Program-made: the position numbers and the translations under genes
Shown here: piece after piece, positions 8,278-16,921 of the stretch
Position numbering within the stretch: position 1 is the stretch's first letter
Layout: every line of letters starts with the position of its first letter
The notes under the pieces: generated by a model
Databases searched by the model: none
Seen by the model: only the letters and a program-made list of their open reading frames with translations
What the model was told of the DNA's origin: nothing
Origin: Acinetobacter geminorum
GTDB lineage: Bacteria > Pseudomonadota > Gammaproteobacteria > Pseudomonadales > Moraxellaceae
Reading direction: 5' to 3'
Assembly (NCBI RefSeq): GCF_013009345.1
Contig: NZ_JABELE010000004.1
Span: 1 to 64,000 of the forward strand
Length of the DNA: 64,000 nucleotides

Positions 8278-8784
8278 TTAGCGGTTTTTGTACCAACCAC
8301 GGTGTAAGCCATTGTCATGGCGACGGCTACCGCCTTTATAATAACGACGGTCACCATCGTAATATTTACGGTCATCACGATCGTAACGTCCGCGGTCATA
8401 ACGGTCATCGTAGTTACGATCTTCAGCAACTTTACGACCTAATGCAGAACCACCAGCGGCACCTACTGCTGCACCGATGTATCCACCGTTGGTACCGCCC
8501 ATATTTTTGCCGACTGTATAACCAGCACCACCACCTAAAGCACCACCAATTGCAGCTTCTGTACGATTACGACGATCACTTGCTGCTGCTGCGCCACCAG
8601 CACCACCTAAAGCAGCACCGATTGTTGCACCAGATGTACCACCAATACTTTTACCGATTGCAGTACCCACTACACTACCTAAAGCAGAGGTTGCAGCAAC
8701 ACGTGTGCCATTGTCTGCATGTGCAACTGTAACAATTGAAGATGTTGCAATTAATGCACTAGCTAACCAAATATTCATTTTCAT
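8278..8784 (-). CDS. Exported glycine-zipper protein with Asp/Arg/Tyr-rich tail
   Basis: 168 residues. It has a signal peptide of about 23 residues (ending AHA), then two glycine-zipper blocks, about 30-68 and 75-116, with repeated GAALGGAGGAA-type spacing. These resemble the YMGG/17-kDa-antigen-like Gly-zipper domain that can insert into or lie along membranes. A highly polar tail follows (about 117-168), rich in Asp, Arg, Tyr and Lys (RYDRDDRKYYDGD). Probably periplasmic or envelope-associated; the function is unknown. The paralogue immediately upstream on the same strand (9020-9439) lacks this tail. The AGTTCC leader hairpin and its own terminator suggest separate transcription. Confidence 0.82.
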   Translation of the reverse strand: MKMNIWLASALIATSSIVTVAHADNGTRVAATSALGSVVGTAIGKSIGGTSGATIGAALGGAGGAAAASDRRNRTEAAIGGALGGGAGYTVGKNMGGTNGGYIGAAVGAAGGSALGRKVAEDRNYDDRYDRGRYDRDDRKYYDGDRRYYKGGSRRHDNGLHRGWYKNR

Positions 8785-8970
8785 CTTGGAACTCCATGTC
8801 CTTTTACTGAAAGGACAGTATTTTTATCTTGAGGTAAATGTAATAAAAAATTTCGTAATAATTATGGAGAACCCAAAAGGCGTTACGATAGTTTTGTGTC
8901 TGTTTGTAGTGTTTATATTAATTTATGGATAAACCATGAGCATACGGAATATGAGCGTATAGCTTCATCA

Positions 8971-8996
8971 CAATAAAAAAGCACCCGAAGGTGCTT
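8971..8996 (-). terminator. Terminator of the second glycine-zipper gene
   Basis: Minus-strand AGCACC-TTCG-GGTGC stem followed by TTTTTTATTG, 24 bases beyond the stop. It matches the terminator of the neighbouring paralogue. Confidence 0.85.
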
Positions 8997-9019
8997 AAAT
9001 ATCTGTTCGTCAAATTTGA

Positions 9020-9439
9020 TTAGTGATGACGACGGTGTTTTTTCTTCCAGTGTTTAGAAGATTTAGTTGTATAGCGGTCTTTAGAAATTTTATTACCTAA
9101 AGCAGAACCACCCGCAGCACCTAAAGCAGCACCGACATAACCACCGTTTGTACCACCCATGCTTTTACCAACGGTGTAACCGGCACCACCACCTAAAGCA
9201 CCGCCAATCGCAGATTCAGTACGGTTACGACGGTCGCTCGCAACAGCTGCACCACCAGCACCGCCTAAAGCAGCACCGATTGTTGCGCCAGATGTACCGC
9301 CCATACTTTTACCAATTGCAGTACCAGCTACACTACCCAAAGCAGACGCAGCTGCTACATGTGTTGTATTGTCAGCATGTGCCACAGTAACCATTGAAGT
9401 TGCTAGAACAGCGCTACATAACCAAGCATTTAATTTCAT
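9020..9439 (-). CDS. Exported glycine-zipper protein (shorter paralogue)
   Basis: 139 residues. It has a signal peptide ending AHA at residue 23, two glycine-zipper blocks nearly identical to those of the 8278-8784 protein, and a short basic tail ending KKKHRRHH. The DRRNRTE(S/A)AIGGALGGGAGYTVGK linker is almost the same in both. Envelope location is inferred from the signal peptide; no function is known. Clearly a tandem duplicate of its neighbour, with its own leader and terminator. Confidence 0.82.
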   Translation of the reverse strand: MKLNAWLCSAVLATSMVTVAHADNTTHVAAASALGSVAGTAIGKSMGGTSGATIGAALGGAGGAAVASDRRNRTESAIGGALGGGAGYTVGKSMGGTNGGYVGAALGAAGGSALGNKISKDRYTTKSSKHWKKKHRRHH

Positions 9440-9633
9440 TTTTGACTCCGTGTCCCCAGTTGCAGGACCCTATATCTTTTGTTAGAGCAAATGTAACAAA
9501 AGACTTCTCCTTAAATGTGGAGAACCTTGATTCGATTATTGGAGTTTAGTGTCTGGTTTGTATGCTTTCTATTAAAATAGAATATTTAATGCCCATGTAG
9601 AAAAAAGTGATTCTAATTTAACTGGCCCCAAGT

Positions 9634-10539
9634 TCATCTATTCTCAGTTGAGCATAAGAAATCTATAAAAGCTCTTGTGGCAGAAGACATATGTTTATGT
9701 TGTGCGTAAAGTAAAGAAAAGGGGCGTGTATGACCTGCATAACCTTCAAGTAAAGGATGTAGTTTTCCTTGTTGAATTTTTTCATCAACAATAAAGCTGT
9801 AACTTTGACATATTCCTAATCCACTTTCGGCAAGTGATACTACTCCTAAAATATCTTCTTTTATCAAAATCCTATTTGTTGGTGTCCACTGAATTTCTTG
9901 ATCTACATTCTTAAAGAACCATGGAATGACCTTACCACTGCTCGGTAATTCAAAAGCAATACATTGGTGATGATTTAATTCTTCCAAGGTTTGAGGAACA
10001 CCCATACGTTTTAAATATTCGGGTGAGGCAACAAGTTGAAGAGGTGCAAGTTCCAGAGGTCTGGCAATAAGTGTGCTATTAGGAAGCTGACCTTGACGAA
10101 TAGCTAAATCAAATCCTTCAGCAATTAAATCAACGTTTCGATTAGAAATACTAACTTCAATTTGAATGCTGGGATATTGCAAAAGAAATTGCTGTAATAA
10201 GGGTGGGAGGCGATAATGCCCATAGGTGGTAGGTACACTTAATTTAATTTTGCCAGAAATTTGCAGTTGTTCACCCTGAATATCACGCTCTGCATGGTCA
10301 ATTAACTGAAAGGCGTACTGCATTTTCTCATAATAAAGCTGACCTGCTTCAGTGAGACTCAAATGGCGAGTTGTTCTTCTAAAAAACTGGATACCTAACT
10401 TTTTTTCCAGTCGCGTAATTGTTCTACTAATGACTGAAGGAGTCGTGGATAAATAGACTGCAGCCGCACTAATAGAAAGTTTCTCAGCCACAATTAAAAA
10501 CACTTCTACATCTGCAAGATGGTCAAATTGACGAGACAT
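9634..10539 (-). CDS. LysR-family transcriptional regulator
   Basis: 301 residues with an N-terminal winged helix-turn-helix (about 5-65; DVEVFLIVAEKLSISAAAVYLSTTPSVISRTITRLEKKLG), followed by the LysR substrate-binding domain (about 90-295). It resembles the LysR subgroup that controls adjacent dehydrogenases or hydrolases. It is divergent from the exported DJ-1/PfpI gene at 10659 with a 119-bp gap, the classic LysR arrangement, so that gene is the likely target. The effector is unknown. Confidence 0.9.
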   Translation of the reverse strand: MSRQFDHLADVEVFLIVAEKLSISAAAVYLSTTPSVISRTITRLEKKLGIQFFRRTTRHLSLTEAGQLYYEKMQYAFQLIDHAERDIQGEQLQISGKIKLSVPTTYGHYRLPPLLQQFLLQYPSIQIEVSISNRNVDLIAEGFDLAIRQGQLPNSTLIARPLELAPLQLVASPEYLKRMGVPQTLEELNHHQCIAFELPSSGKVIPWFFKNVDQEIQWTPTNRILIKEDILGVVSLAESGLGICQSYSFIVDEKIQQGKLHPLLEGYAGHTRPFSLLYAQHKHMSSATRAFIDFLCSTENR

Positions 10540-10658
10540 TTTGTTCTCAAACGCAAAAAAGTTTTGTGTATATGGTTGTTTTTTTACCTTATTGGCAAAA
10601 ATAGAATATATCCATCCCAGTTATAAATCCAGCAAATGGTTGAAATGAAGGTCGAATT

Positions 10659-11498
10659 ATGAAATCTCTAAATAAAATAATGCTTGCAATAGTTACCGCT
10701 TCAGCAGCATTAAGTGCAAATGCTGCTCATGTATTGGTTGTATTGTCTGATGAAGGACAGCTAGAGCTAAAAAATGGTCAAATTTTTAAAACGGGCTTTT
10801 ATTTAAATGAATTGATGCAGCCTACAAAAATGCTTTTAGATGCAGGCCATACAGTAACTTTTGCTACTCCAAAAGGTAAAGCTCCAACATTAGATGAATC
10901 ATCAAATAATGCGATGTATTTTAACCAAGATGAAAAAGCATTAAAGCAATATTTAGGTTTATTGCATGATCTAAAATTAACATCTGCTCAAGATTCTCCG
11001 GTTGTGAGCCTATCTCGTATTGAGCAAATTGGCGTGGGTCAGTTTGATGCTATTTATATTCCAGGTGGACATGCACCTATGCAAGATCTCTTAAAAGATA
11101 AACAACTTGGAAAAGTACTTACAGCTTTCCATAAAGCTGGTAAACCTACTGCGTTGGTCTGTCATGGCCCTATTGCGTTGATGTCTACTTTACCTAATGC
11201 CTCGGAAGTAGTTGGTCAACTAGAACAAGGTAAAACAGTGAAAACTGGCGAATGGATTTATAAAAATTATCGGATGACTGTAATTAGCAATCAGGAAGAA
11301 GAGCAGGCTAAAGCTTTATTAAAAGGTGGAGAAATGAAGTTTTATCCACAAACGGCTTTACAGTCACTTGGCGGTAAGTATCAAAGTAATACCACTGCAT
11401 GGACTCCAAACGTAGTAGTGGACCGTGAACTTATTACAGGGCAAAATCCGGCGTCGGCTGTTTTGGTGGGTAAAACCTTATTAGAAAAATTAAAATAA
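10659..11498 (+). CDS. Exported DJ-1/PfpI-family protein
   Basis: 279 residues. A signal peptide (1-22, ending ANA) precedes a class I glutamine-amidotransferase-like DJ-1/PfpI domain. It has the family Glu region near the N-terminus, IYIPGGHAPMQDL near 131-144, and the nucleophile-elbow Cys at about residue 168 (LVCHGPIAL). The sequence is closest to the Hsp31/HchA-like and ThiJ groups, whose reported activities are glyoxalase/deglycase or chaperone; which applies here is not evident. Export to the periplasm is unusual for the family but common in Acinetobacter and Pseudomonas homologues. Divergent from a LysR gene that probably regulates it. Confidence 0.85.
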   Translation: MKSLNKIMLAIVTASAALSANAAHVLVVLSDEGQLELKNGQIFKTGFYLNELMQPTKMLLDAGHTVTFATPKGKAPTLDESSNNAMYFNQDEKALKQYLGLLHDLKLTSAQDSPVVSLSRIEQIGVGQFDAIYIPGGHAPMQDLLKDKQLGKVLTAFHKAGKPTALVCHGPIALMSTLPNASEVVGQLEQGKTVKTGEWIYKNYRMTVISNQEEEQAKALLKGGEMKFYPQTALQSLGGKYQSNTTAWTPNVVVDRELITGQNPASAVLVGKTLLEKLK

Positions 11499-11713
11499 GT
11501 AGGTTGGGCAAAGAGGTTTTATCAACAAAGCCTCTATTGTCATATAGAGAAAAAAGATGACTTATTATTTCCTACAGAACAGTCAAATTATAGGCAAGTA
11601 AATAAATCTTATTCGAAATCATTATATTTATACGCCTCTAGTTATTGGGAAAGTTGATGAATTGGCTGATTATATATGTCATTTAAGCAGCATAATCTGT
11701 AAACTATGCGCTA

Positions 11714-11742
11714 TTTTTACGATTTTGCTTATCTTCTATACT
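11714..11742 (+). promoter_or_regulatory. Candidate prfA promoter
   Basis: TATACT at 11737-11742 is a good -10. The -35 is poor (TTTTTA/TTTTAC near 11714-11720). It lies about 48 bp before the prfA ATG. The rest of the 291-bp gap shows no other gene. Confidence 0.4.
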
Positions 11743-11789
11743 TACATAGCGTTCGATAAGCTTTTTGGACTTTTGAGATATTTCCTCTT

Positions 11790-12878
11790 ATGAAAGCGTC
11801 ACTCCGTTTACGACTTGATCAACTCTGTGATCGACATGAAGAACTTACTGCATTGCTTGCAGATGCTGAAGTGATCTCCGATAACAAACGTTTCCGTAAA
11901 TTGTCTCGTGAACATAGTGATTTATCTGAAATTACCGAAGTTTGGGGCAAATACCGTCAAGCAGAAGAAGATATTGAAACTGCTGAAATGATGAAGTCGG
12001 ACCCAGACTTTAAAGATATGGCAGAAGAAGAAATTCAAGCAAATAAAACATTGCTTGAAGAATTAGAAAGCCAACTCAACATTTTGATGATTCCAAAAGA
12101 TCCAAATGACTCTAATGCTGCGTATTTAGAAATTCGTGCCGGGACAGGCGGTGATGAAGCTGCGATTTTCTCTGGTGATTTGTTCCGCATGTATAGTAAA
12201 TATGCCGAATCGCAAGGTTGGCGTATTGAAGTCCTTTCTGAAAATGAAGGCGAGCATGGCGGTTTTAAAGAAGTCATTTGCCGTGTAGATGGTGATGGCG
12301 TGTATGGCCGCTTAAAGTTTGAAAGTGGCGCGCATCGTGTACAACGTGTTCCAGCAACTGAATCACAAGGTCGTGTGCATACGTCAGCATGTACAGTAGC
12401 AATCTTGCCTGAAATTGACGTTGATACTAACGTTGAAATTAATCCGGCAGATTTGCGTATTGATACTTACCGTGCGTCAGGTGCGGGTGGTCAGCACATT
12501 AACAAAACCGATTCGGCAGTGCGTATTACTCACATACCAACAGGTACAGTGGTTGAGTGTCAAGAAGAACGTTCACAGCATAAAAATAAAGCTAAGGCGA
12601 TGGCATTGTTAGTATCACGTCTTGAAAATGCTAAACGTGCAGCAGCCGATGCAGCAACTTCTGAAATGCGCCGTGATTTGGTTGGTTCTGGTGACCGTTC
12701 TGAACGTATCCGTACTTATAACTATCCGCAAGGACGTATGACGGACCATCGTATTAACCTAACTTTATATAAGTTAGATGCCATTATGGAAGGTGATTTA
12801 ACTGAATTACTTGATAGCTTACATCGTGAATATCAAGCAGATCAGCTTGCAATGCTTGCTCAGGAAAATGGCGGCTAA
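11790..12878 (+). CDS. prfA: Peptide chain release factor 1
   Basis: Recognises UAA and UAG stop codons in the ribosomal A site and triggers peptide release. 362 residues, the usual RF1 length. The GGQ motif that reaches the peptidyl-transferase centre is at 233-235 (GAGGQHINK), and the RF1 stop-codon recognition tripeptide PAT is visible near 189 ([10 protein letters not shown]), separating it from RF2 (SPF). The last codon overlaps the start of prmC, the methyltransferase that modifies this Gln, so the pair is translationally coupled. Confidence 0.98.
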   Translation: MKASLRLRLDQLCDRHEELTALLADAEVISDNKRFRKLSREHSDLSEITEVWGKYRQAEEDIETAEMMKSDPDFKDMAEEEIQANKTLLEELESQLNILMIPKDPNDSNAAYLEIRAGTGGDEAAIFSGDLFRMYSKYAESQGWRIEVLSENEGEHGGFKEVICRVDGDGVYGRLKFESGAHRVQRVPATESQGRVHTSACTVAILPEIDVDTNVEINPADLRIDTYRASGAGGQHINKTDSAVRITHIPTGTVVECQEERSQHKNKAKAMALLVSRLENAKRAAADAATSEMRRDLVGSGDRSERIRTYNYPQGRMTDHRINLTLYKLDAIMEGDLTELLDSLHREYQADQLAMLAQENGG

Positions 12879-13699
12879 TGAACATTGCTCAAGCGCTTGC
12901 AATTCGTGGTGAGCCTGACAGTTATGAACGTCAGGAAAATGCTTGGTTACTTGAGCATTTTCTAAAAATCAATTCGCTTGAATTAAAGTTTAAACTTGAG
13001 CAAGAGTTAACAGTTCAACAAGAGCAAGACTACTTGGCTGGGCTTGAGCGTATTCAAAATGGTGAACCTTTAGCTTATGTAACAGGTTCACAGCCATTTT
13101 GGACGCTCGATTTAAAAGTGACTTCCGATACTTTAGTGCCACGACCAGATACTGAAGTTTTGGTTGAAACCGTTTTAAATTTAAATTTGCCAAAGAATGC
13201 GAATATTGTTGATTTGGGAACGGGCACAGGTGCGATTGCACTTGCATTAGCGAGTGAACGCCCAGATTGGCAAGTAACAGCAACTGATATTTATGCACCT
13301 ACTTTAGAAGTTGCAAAAGAAAATGCGCAAACGCATGGATTACAACAAGTGAAATTTGCCTGCGGTGCTTGGTTTGAAGCACTCGAACCACAACAATTTG
13401 ATTTAATTGTTTCTAATCCGCCGTATATCGACCCTGAAGATGAGCACATGCAAGCTTTAGCAACAGAACCGCGCCGTGCATTGGTTGCAGATCATCAGGG
13501 ACTAGCTGATATTGAAATTATTATTGCTCAAGGGAAAAACTGGTTAGAACTACAAGGCTGGATTGCACTAGAGCATGGCTATGATCAGGGGCAAGCTGTT
13601 CGAAAAATATTTGCTGAGCATGGTTTTAGTGAAATTAAAACTATTCAAGACTATGGCCAAAATGATCGAGTCACATTAGCATCATTACTAACAAAATAA
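12878..13699 (+). CDS. prmC: Release factor glutamine N5-methyltransferase PrmC
   Basis: Methylates the Gln of the GGQ motif of RF1/RF2 using S-adenosylmethionine. 273 residues: an N-terminal helical RF-binding domain (1-80, with GEPLAYVTGSQPFW), a Rossmann SAM-binding motif VDLGTGTGAIALALA near 111-125, and the catalytic NPPY at about 180-183. It overlaps the prfA stop by one base. Its own stop lies 8 bp from the converging AraC gene, with no room for a separate hairpin. Confidence 0.97.
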   Translation: MNIAQALAIRGEPDSYERQENAWLLEHFLKINSLELKFKLEQELTVQQEQDYLAGLERIQNGEPLAYVTGSQPFWTLDLKVTSDTLVPRPDTEVLVETVLNLNLPKNANIVDLGTGTGAIALALASERPDWQVTATDIYAPTLEVAKENAQTHGLQQVKFACGAWFEALEPQQFDLIVSNPPYIDPEDEHMQALATEPRRALVADHQGLADIEIIIAQGKNWLELQGWIALEHGYDQGQAVRKIFAEHGFSEIKTIQDYGQNDRVTLASLLTK

Positions 13700-13706
13700 G
13701 AATAAC

Positions 13707-14735
13707 TTAAACTGTAGAATTCAAGGTAGCTTCTCGATATGCACCTGGGCTGACACCTGTCCATTTTTTAAAAGCACGGTGAAATGCACTTGGGTCATGG
13801 AAGCTTAAATCTTCACTAATATCTTGAATTGAGTCATTCGTTTTACTTAAGCGTTCAACAGCAATATCACAGCGGATTTCATTTTTAATTTGTTGATAGC
13901 TTACACCTTCATGTTTCAGTCTACGTTGAACGGTGGCTTCTGAAATATTGAGTTGGTGAGCTACATCTTTGAGTTCAGGCCATTGTGCAGGGTGGAGTTT
14001 CAATAAATGGCGACGAATAAGTACACTCAAGGCATTTTCATTTTTAAAGCGAACTAAAAGATTTTGCGGAGTTTGCTCTAAAAAATCATAAAGCGCTTTT
14101 TTATCTTTTTTAATTTTAATATCTAAATAGTGGGCATCGAACTCAACTCGATTTGCCTCAGCATTAAATTGAATGTCTTCACCAAAACGTACAAGATAAT
14201 CCTGAATATCCTGAGGTTTAGGACAACGTACCATAATAGTATTTAAACCAATTCGCTGGTCTACCAACCAGCACATCAGTCCGTGTACTAATATTAAAAA
14301 GGTTGCATAGGTAAACATACGTTTAGGTTGTTCACGATCATGAATCACTAAATAAGCTTTTTCTTGTTCTCGAATGAGTTCTCCGTGCATATCATCTAAA
14401 ACAAAGTTAAAAAACTTCAAAATATCGTAAAGTGCTTTTTCTAAAGTTTCAGCCGTACTGACGAGTTTAGTCAGTAATTTATAGCTTCCACGACGCATAG
14501 GGTGGCTATCCATCCCAAAAAACTCATCGTTCATGGCATTTGCAAGCTCTATCCACAATTGGGCATATGTTGTAACAGGCACACGTGCCTTTGGAGACAT
14601 CAGTAATTCAGCGGGGATGCCTGCTTTATTTAGAATTATTTGTGTATTTAGACCTTTGGCATAAGCCGCACTCAGTGCTTCATGTACTAGTGCAATCGAA
14701 ATTGTGCCTTTACTTAAAGAAGATTGGACAACCAT
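13707..14735 (-). CDS. AraC-family regulator with OruR/ArgR-type N-terminal domain
   Basis: 342 residues. The long N-terminal part (about 20-205) resembles the arabinose-binding-like domain of AraC regulators of the OruR group. The C-terminal part (about 240-335) has two helix-turn-helix motifs (VAHQLNISEATVQRRLKHEG and FHDPSAFHRAFKKWTGVSPGAYR). It is divergent from the SDR/acyl-CoA dehydrogenase pair at 14905 with a 169-bp gap, so it is probably their activator. The inducer is likely a compound whose acyl-CoA breakdown those enzymes serve, but this is inference. Confidence 0.88.
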   Translation of the reverse strand: MVVQSSLSKGTISIALVHEALSAAYAKGLNTQIILNKAGIPAELLMSPKARVPVTTYAQLWIELANAMNDEFFGMDSHPMRRGSYKLLTKLVSTAETLEKALYDILKFFNFVLDDMHGELIREQEKAYLVIHDREQPKRMFTYATFLILVHGLMCWLVDQRIGLNTIMVRCPKPQDIQDYLVRFGEDIQFNAEANRVEFDAHYLDIKIKKDKKALYDFLEQTPQNLLVRFKNENALSVLIRRHLLKLHPAQWPELKDVAHQLNISEATVQRRLKHEGVSYQQIKNEIRCDIAVERLSKTNDSIQDISEDLSFHDPSAFHRAFKKWTGVSPGAYREATLNSTV

Positions 14736-14904
14736 GTCAAAGACTCATATTTTCTTCATATATTTCAAGTGAAATACTACATATTTAAAATTTGGATTGA
14801 TCAAAAGCTGCAAACATTTTGAGGCTTTTTGAAATTGTATCGGAAAACAACAACTTTTACTCTCACTACTAAGTTTAAAGAACATTTCTATAGGACATTA
14901 CATA

Positions 14905-15675
14905 ATGAAAATTCAAGGGAAACATTTCGTCATTACAGGTGGTGGCTCAGGTTTGGGTGCTGCAACAGCTGAGTATTTAGTCCAGCAAGGTGCTTCGGTT
15001 ACCTTGGTAGACATGAATATAGAAGCAGGCGAGCAACAAGCGAAACAGTTGGGGCCAAAAGCTGACTTTGTAAGACTTGATGTAACCGATGAAGCTGCTG
15101 CTGAACAGTTCTTTAAAGATATGTTGGTCAAACATGGTCATTTGCATGGTTTGGTTAACTGTGCGGGTATTGGCCCTTCTGCAAAAGTGGTTGGTCGTGA
15201 AGGCGTACATGATTTGGCATTATTTTCAAGGACTTTAAATATTAATGTTACAGGTACATTTAACATGCTGCGTTTTGCAGCAGATGTAATGAGTAAAAAC
15301 ACGGTTGAAGAAGGTGAAGAAGACCGTGGTGTGATTGTAAACACTGCGTCTGTGGCGGCATTTGACGGCCAAATTGGTCAGGCAGCTTATTCAGCTTCTA
15401 AAGGCGCTATTGTGGCGATGACTTTGCCGATTGCTCGTGAGCTAGCGCGACATGCTATTCGTATTATGACCATTGCGCCAGGAATTATGGAAACCCCAAT
15501 GCTTAAGGGCATGCCACAAAATGTGCAAGATGCTTTGGGACAAATGGTGCCATATCCATCTCGTTTAGGAAAACCAGCAGAATTCGCCCGTTTGGTGGCA
15601 CATATTGCTGAAAACTCTTACTTAAATGGTGAAGTCATCCGTCTAGATGGTGCAATTCGTATGGCAGCAAAATAA
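14905..15675 (+). CDS. Short-chain dehydrogenase (3-hydroxyacyl-CoA dehydrogenase type)
   Basis: 256-residue SDR. It has the NAD-binding TGGGSGLGAA at 11-20, the NNAG-equivalent VNCAGIG near 89-95, and the catalytic Ser/Tyr-x3-Lys (NTASVAAF, then YSASKGA). The overall sequence resembles HSD17B10-like 3-hydroxy-2-methylbutyryl/3-hydroxyacyl-CoA dehydrogenases, which carry a similar insert after the NAG motif. It sits 19 bp before an acyl-CoA dehydrogenase, consistent with a short beta-oxidation-like pathway for fatty or branched-chain acyl-CoAs. An AGGAC ribosome site precedes the start. Confidence 0.88.
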   Translation: MKIQGKHFVITGGGSGLGAATAEYLVQQGASVTLVDMNIEAGEQQAKQLGPKADFVRLDVTDEAAAEQFFKDMLVKHGHLHGLVNCAGIGPSAKVVGREGVHDLALFSRTLNINVTGTFNMLRFAADVMSKNTVEEGEEDRGVIVNTASVAAFDGQIGQAAYSASKGAIVAMTLPIARELARHAIRIMTIAPGIMETPMLKGMPQNVQDALGQMVPYPSRLGKPAEFARLVAHIAENSYLNGEVIRLDGAIRMAAK

Positions 15676-15694
15676 TAAAAATAAGGATGCGGAA

Positions 15695-16831
15695 ATGATC
15701 TTAAATGCTGAGCAAAGTATGGTTCAGGAGATGATGCGTAACTATGCGCAGAATCAGTTAAAACCAACAGCCGGACATCGCGATAAAACCCATGAGTTTC
15801 CTGCTCAGGAATTAAAAGATTTAGGGGCACTAGGTGCTATGGGCATGACCGTTCCAAATGAATGGGGCGGTGCTGGAATGGACTATGTATCTTTGGTGCT
15901 TGCAATTGAAGAAATTGCCGCAGGTGATGGTGCTATTTCGACTATCGTAAGTGTTCAAAATTCATTGATTTGCGGTATTACACTGGCGTATGGTTCGGAT
16001 CAGCAAAAACAAACCTATTTGCCAAAATTTGCATCTGGTGAATGGCTAGGATGTTTTTGTTTAACTGAGCCTCATGTCGGTTCCGATGCGAGCGCAATTC
16101 TATGTAAAGCCGAGCGAGATGGCGACCATTGGGTACTCAATGGCGTAAAGCAATTTATTACCAGTGGCAAAAATGCCCAAGTGGCTTTGGTACTTGCGGT
16201 TACAGATAAACAGGCTGGCAAAAAAGGCATTTCGTGCTTTCTTGTACCGACCAATACACAAGGTTATTTAGTGACTCGTATTGAAGACAAAATGGGTCAA
16301 CATGCTTCGGACACCGCAACCATTACTCTCGAAAACTGCCGGATTCCTTTAGAAAATTTGGTGGGTCAAGAAGGTGAAGGTTATAAAATTGCACTTTCTA
16401 ATTTGGCGGCTGGACGTATTGGTATTGGCGCTCAATCGGTGGGTATGGCAAGAGCGGCTTTTGATGCAGCTGTGCAATATGCAAATGAGCGTAAAGCTTT
16501 TGGAGTCGAATTAGTTCAGCATCAGGCGGTTGGTTTCCGGTTAGCCGATATGGCGACCCAGATTGAAGCTGCGCATCAGTTGGTTTTGCATGCTGCAACT
16601 TTAAAAGATGCTGGGCTGCCTTGTTTAAAAGAAGCCTCAATGGCAAAGCTATTTGCATCAACTATGGCTGAGCGAGTATGTTCGGATGCGATCCAGATTC
16701 ATGGTGGTTATGGCTACGTGAGTGATTTCCCTGTAGAGAGAATTTATCGTGATGTTCGTGTAAGCCAGATTTATGAAGGTGCTTCGGATATTCAACGCTT
16801 GGTGATTGCTCGCGAAGTGGCTCAAGTTTAA
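15695..16831 (+). CDS. Acyl-CoA dehydrogenase
   Basis: FAD enzyme that introduces the alpha-beta double bond in acyl-CoA. I start it at the ATG at 15695, which has AAGGA a few bases upstream; a longer in-frame start at 15647 would overlap the preceding gene. 378 residues is normal. Family signatures are CFCLTEPHVGSDAS (about 120-133), the flavin-binding region WVLNGVKQFITSG, and the C-terminal QIHGGYGYVSDFPVERIYRDVRV. The catalytic Glu lies in the IYEGASDIQRL segment, as in short/medium-chain enzymes. Co-transcribed with the SDR upstream. Confidence 0.92.
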   Translation: MILNAEQSMVQEMMRNYAQNQLKPTAGHRDKTHEFPAQELKDLGALGAMGMTVPNEWGGAGMDYVSLVLAIEEIAAGDGAISTIVSVQNSLICGITLAYGSDQQKQTYLPKFASGEWLGCFCLTEPHVGSDASAILCKAERDGDHWVLNGVKQFITSGKNAQVALVLAVTDKQAGKKGISCFLVPTNTQGYLVTRIEDKMGQHASDTATITLENCRIPLENLVGQEGEGYKIALSNLAAGRIGIGAQSVGMARAAFDAAVQYANERKAFGVELVQHQAVGFRLADMATQIEAAHQLVLHAATLKDAGLPCLKEASMAKLFASTMAERVCSDAIQIHGGYGYVSDFPVERIYRDVRVSQIYEGASDIQRLVIAREVAQV

Positions 16832-16860
16832 ATATTAGATTTTAAAAAAGAGTCACTGGC

Positions 16861-16894
16861 TGCAAAAAACCGCAATTGTTATGCGGTTTTTTGC
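16861..16894. terminator. Bidirectional terminator between convergent genes
   Basis: Perfect 14-bp arms TGCAAAAAACCGCA and TGCGGTTTTTTGCA with a 6-nt loop. It serves both the acyl-CoA dehydrogenase (+) and the flavin reductase (-). Confidence 0.92.
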
Positions 16895-16921
16895 AATTAA
16901 ATGAAACTCACTTTTTAATGA

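Larger units (their letters stand above)
8234..9560. repeat. Tandem gene duplication of two glycine-zipper units
   Basis: Two similar minus-strand units lie in tandem: terminator, coding region, and a leader of about 100 bases. Shared pieces are the identical 25-base terminator segment, the protein core from the signal peptide to the second glycine zipper, and a leader with a TGTCC/AGGAC hairpin, AAATGTAA and TGGAGAACC. Boundaries are approximate. The units differ mainly in the C-terminal tail. Confidence 0.75.

Noticed and set aside
8442..8732. His/Gln/Leu-rich + strand ORF opposite the glycine-zipper gene, and the similar one at 9148-9390
   Set aside because: Mirror images of the repetitive zipper coding sequence on the other strand; no ribosome site.
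8705..8932. 75-codon + strand ORF in the leader of the first glycine-zipper gene
   Set aside because: Overlaps the 5' end of that gene and its promoter; the shared leader of the paralogue has no equivalent ORF.
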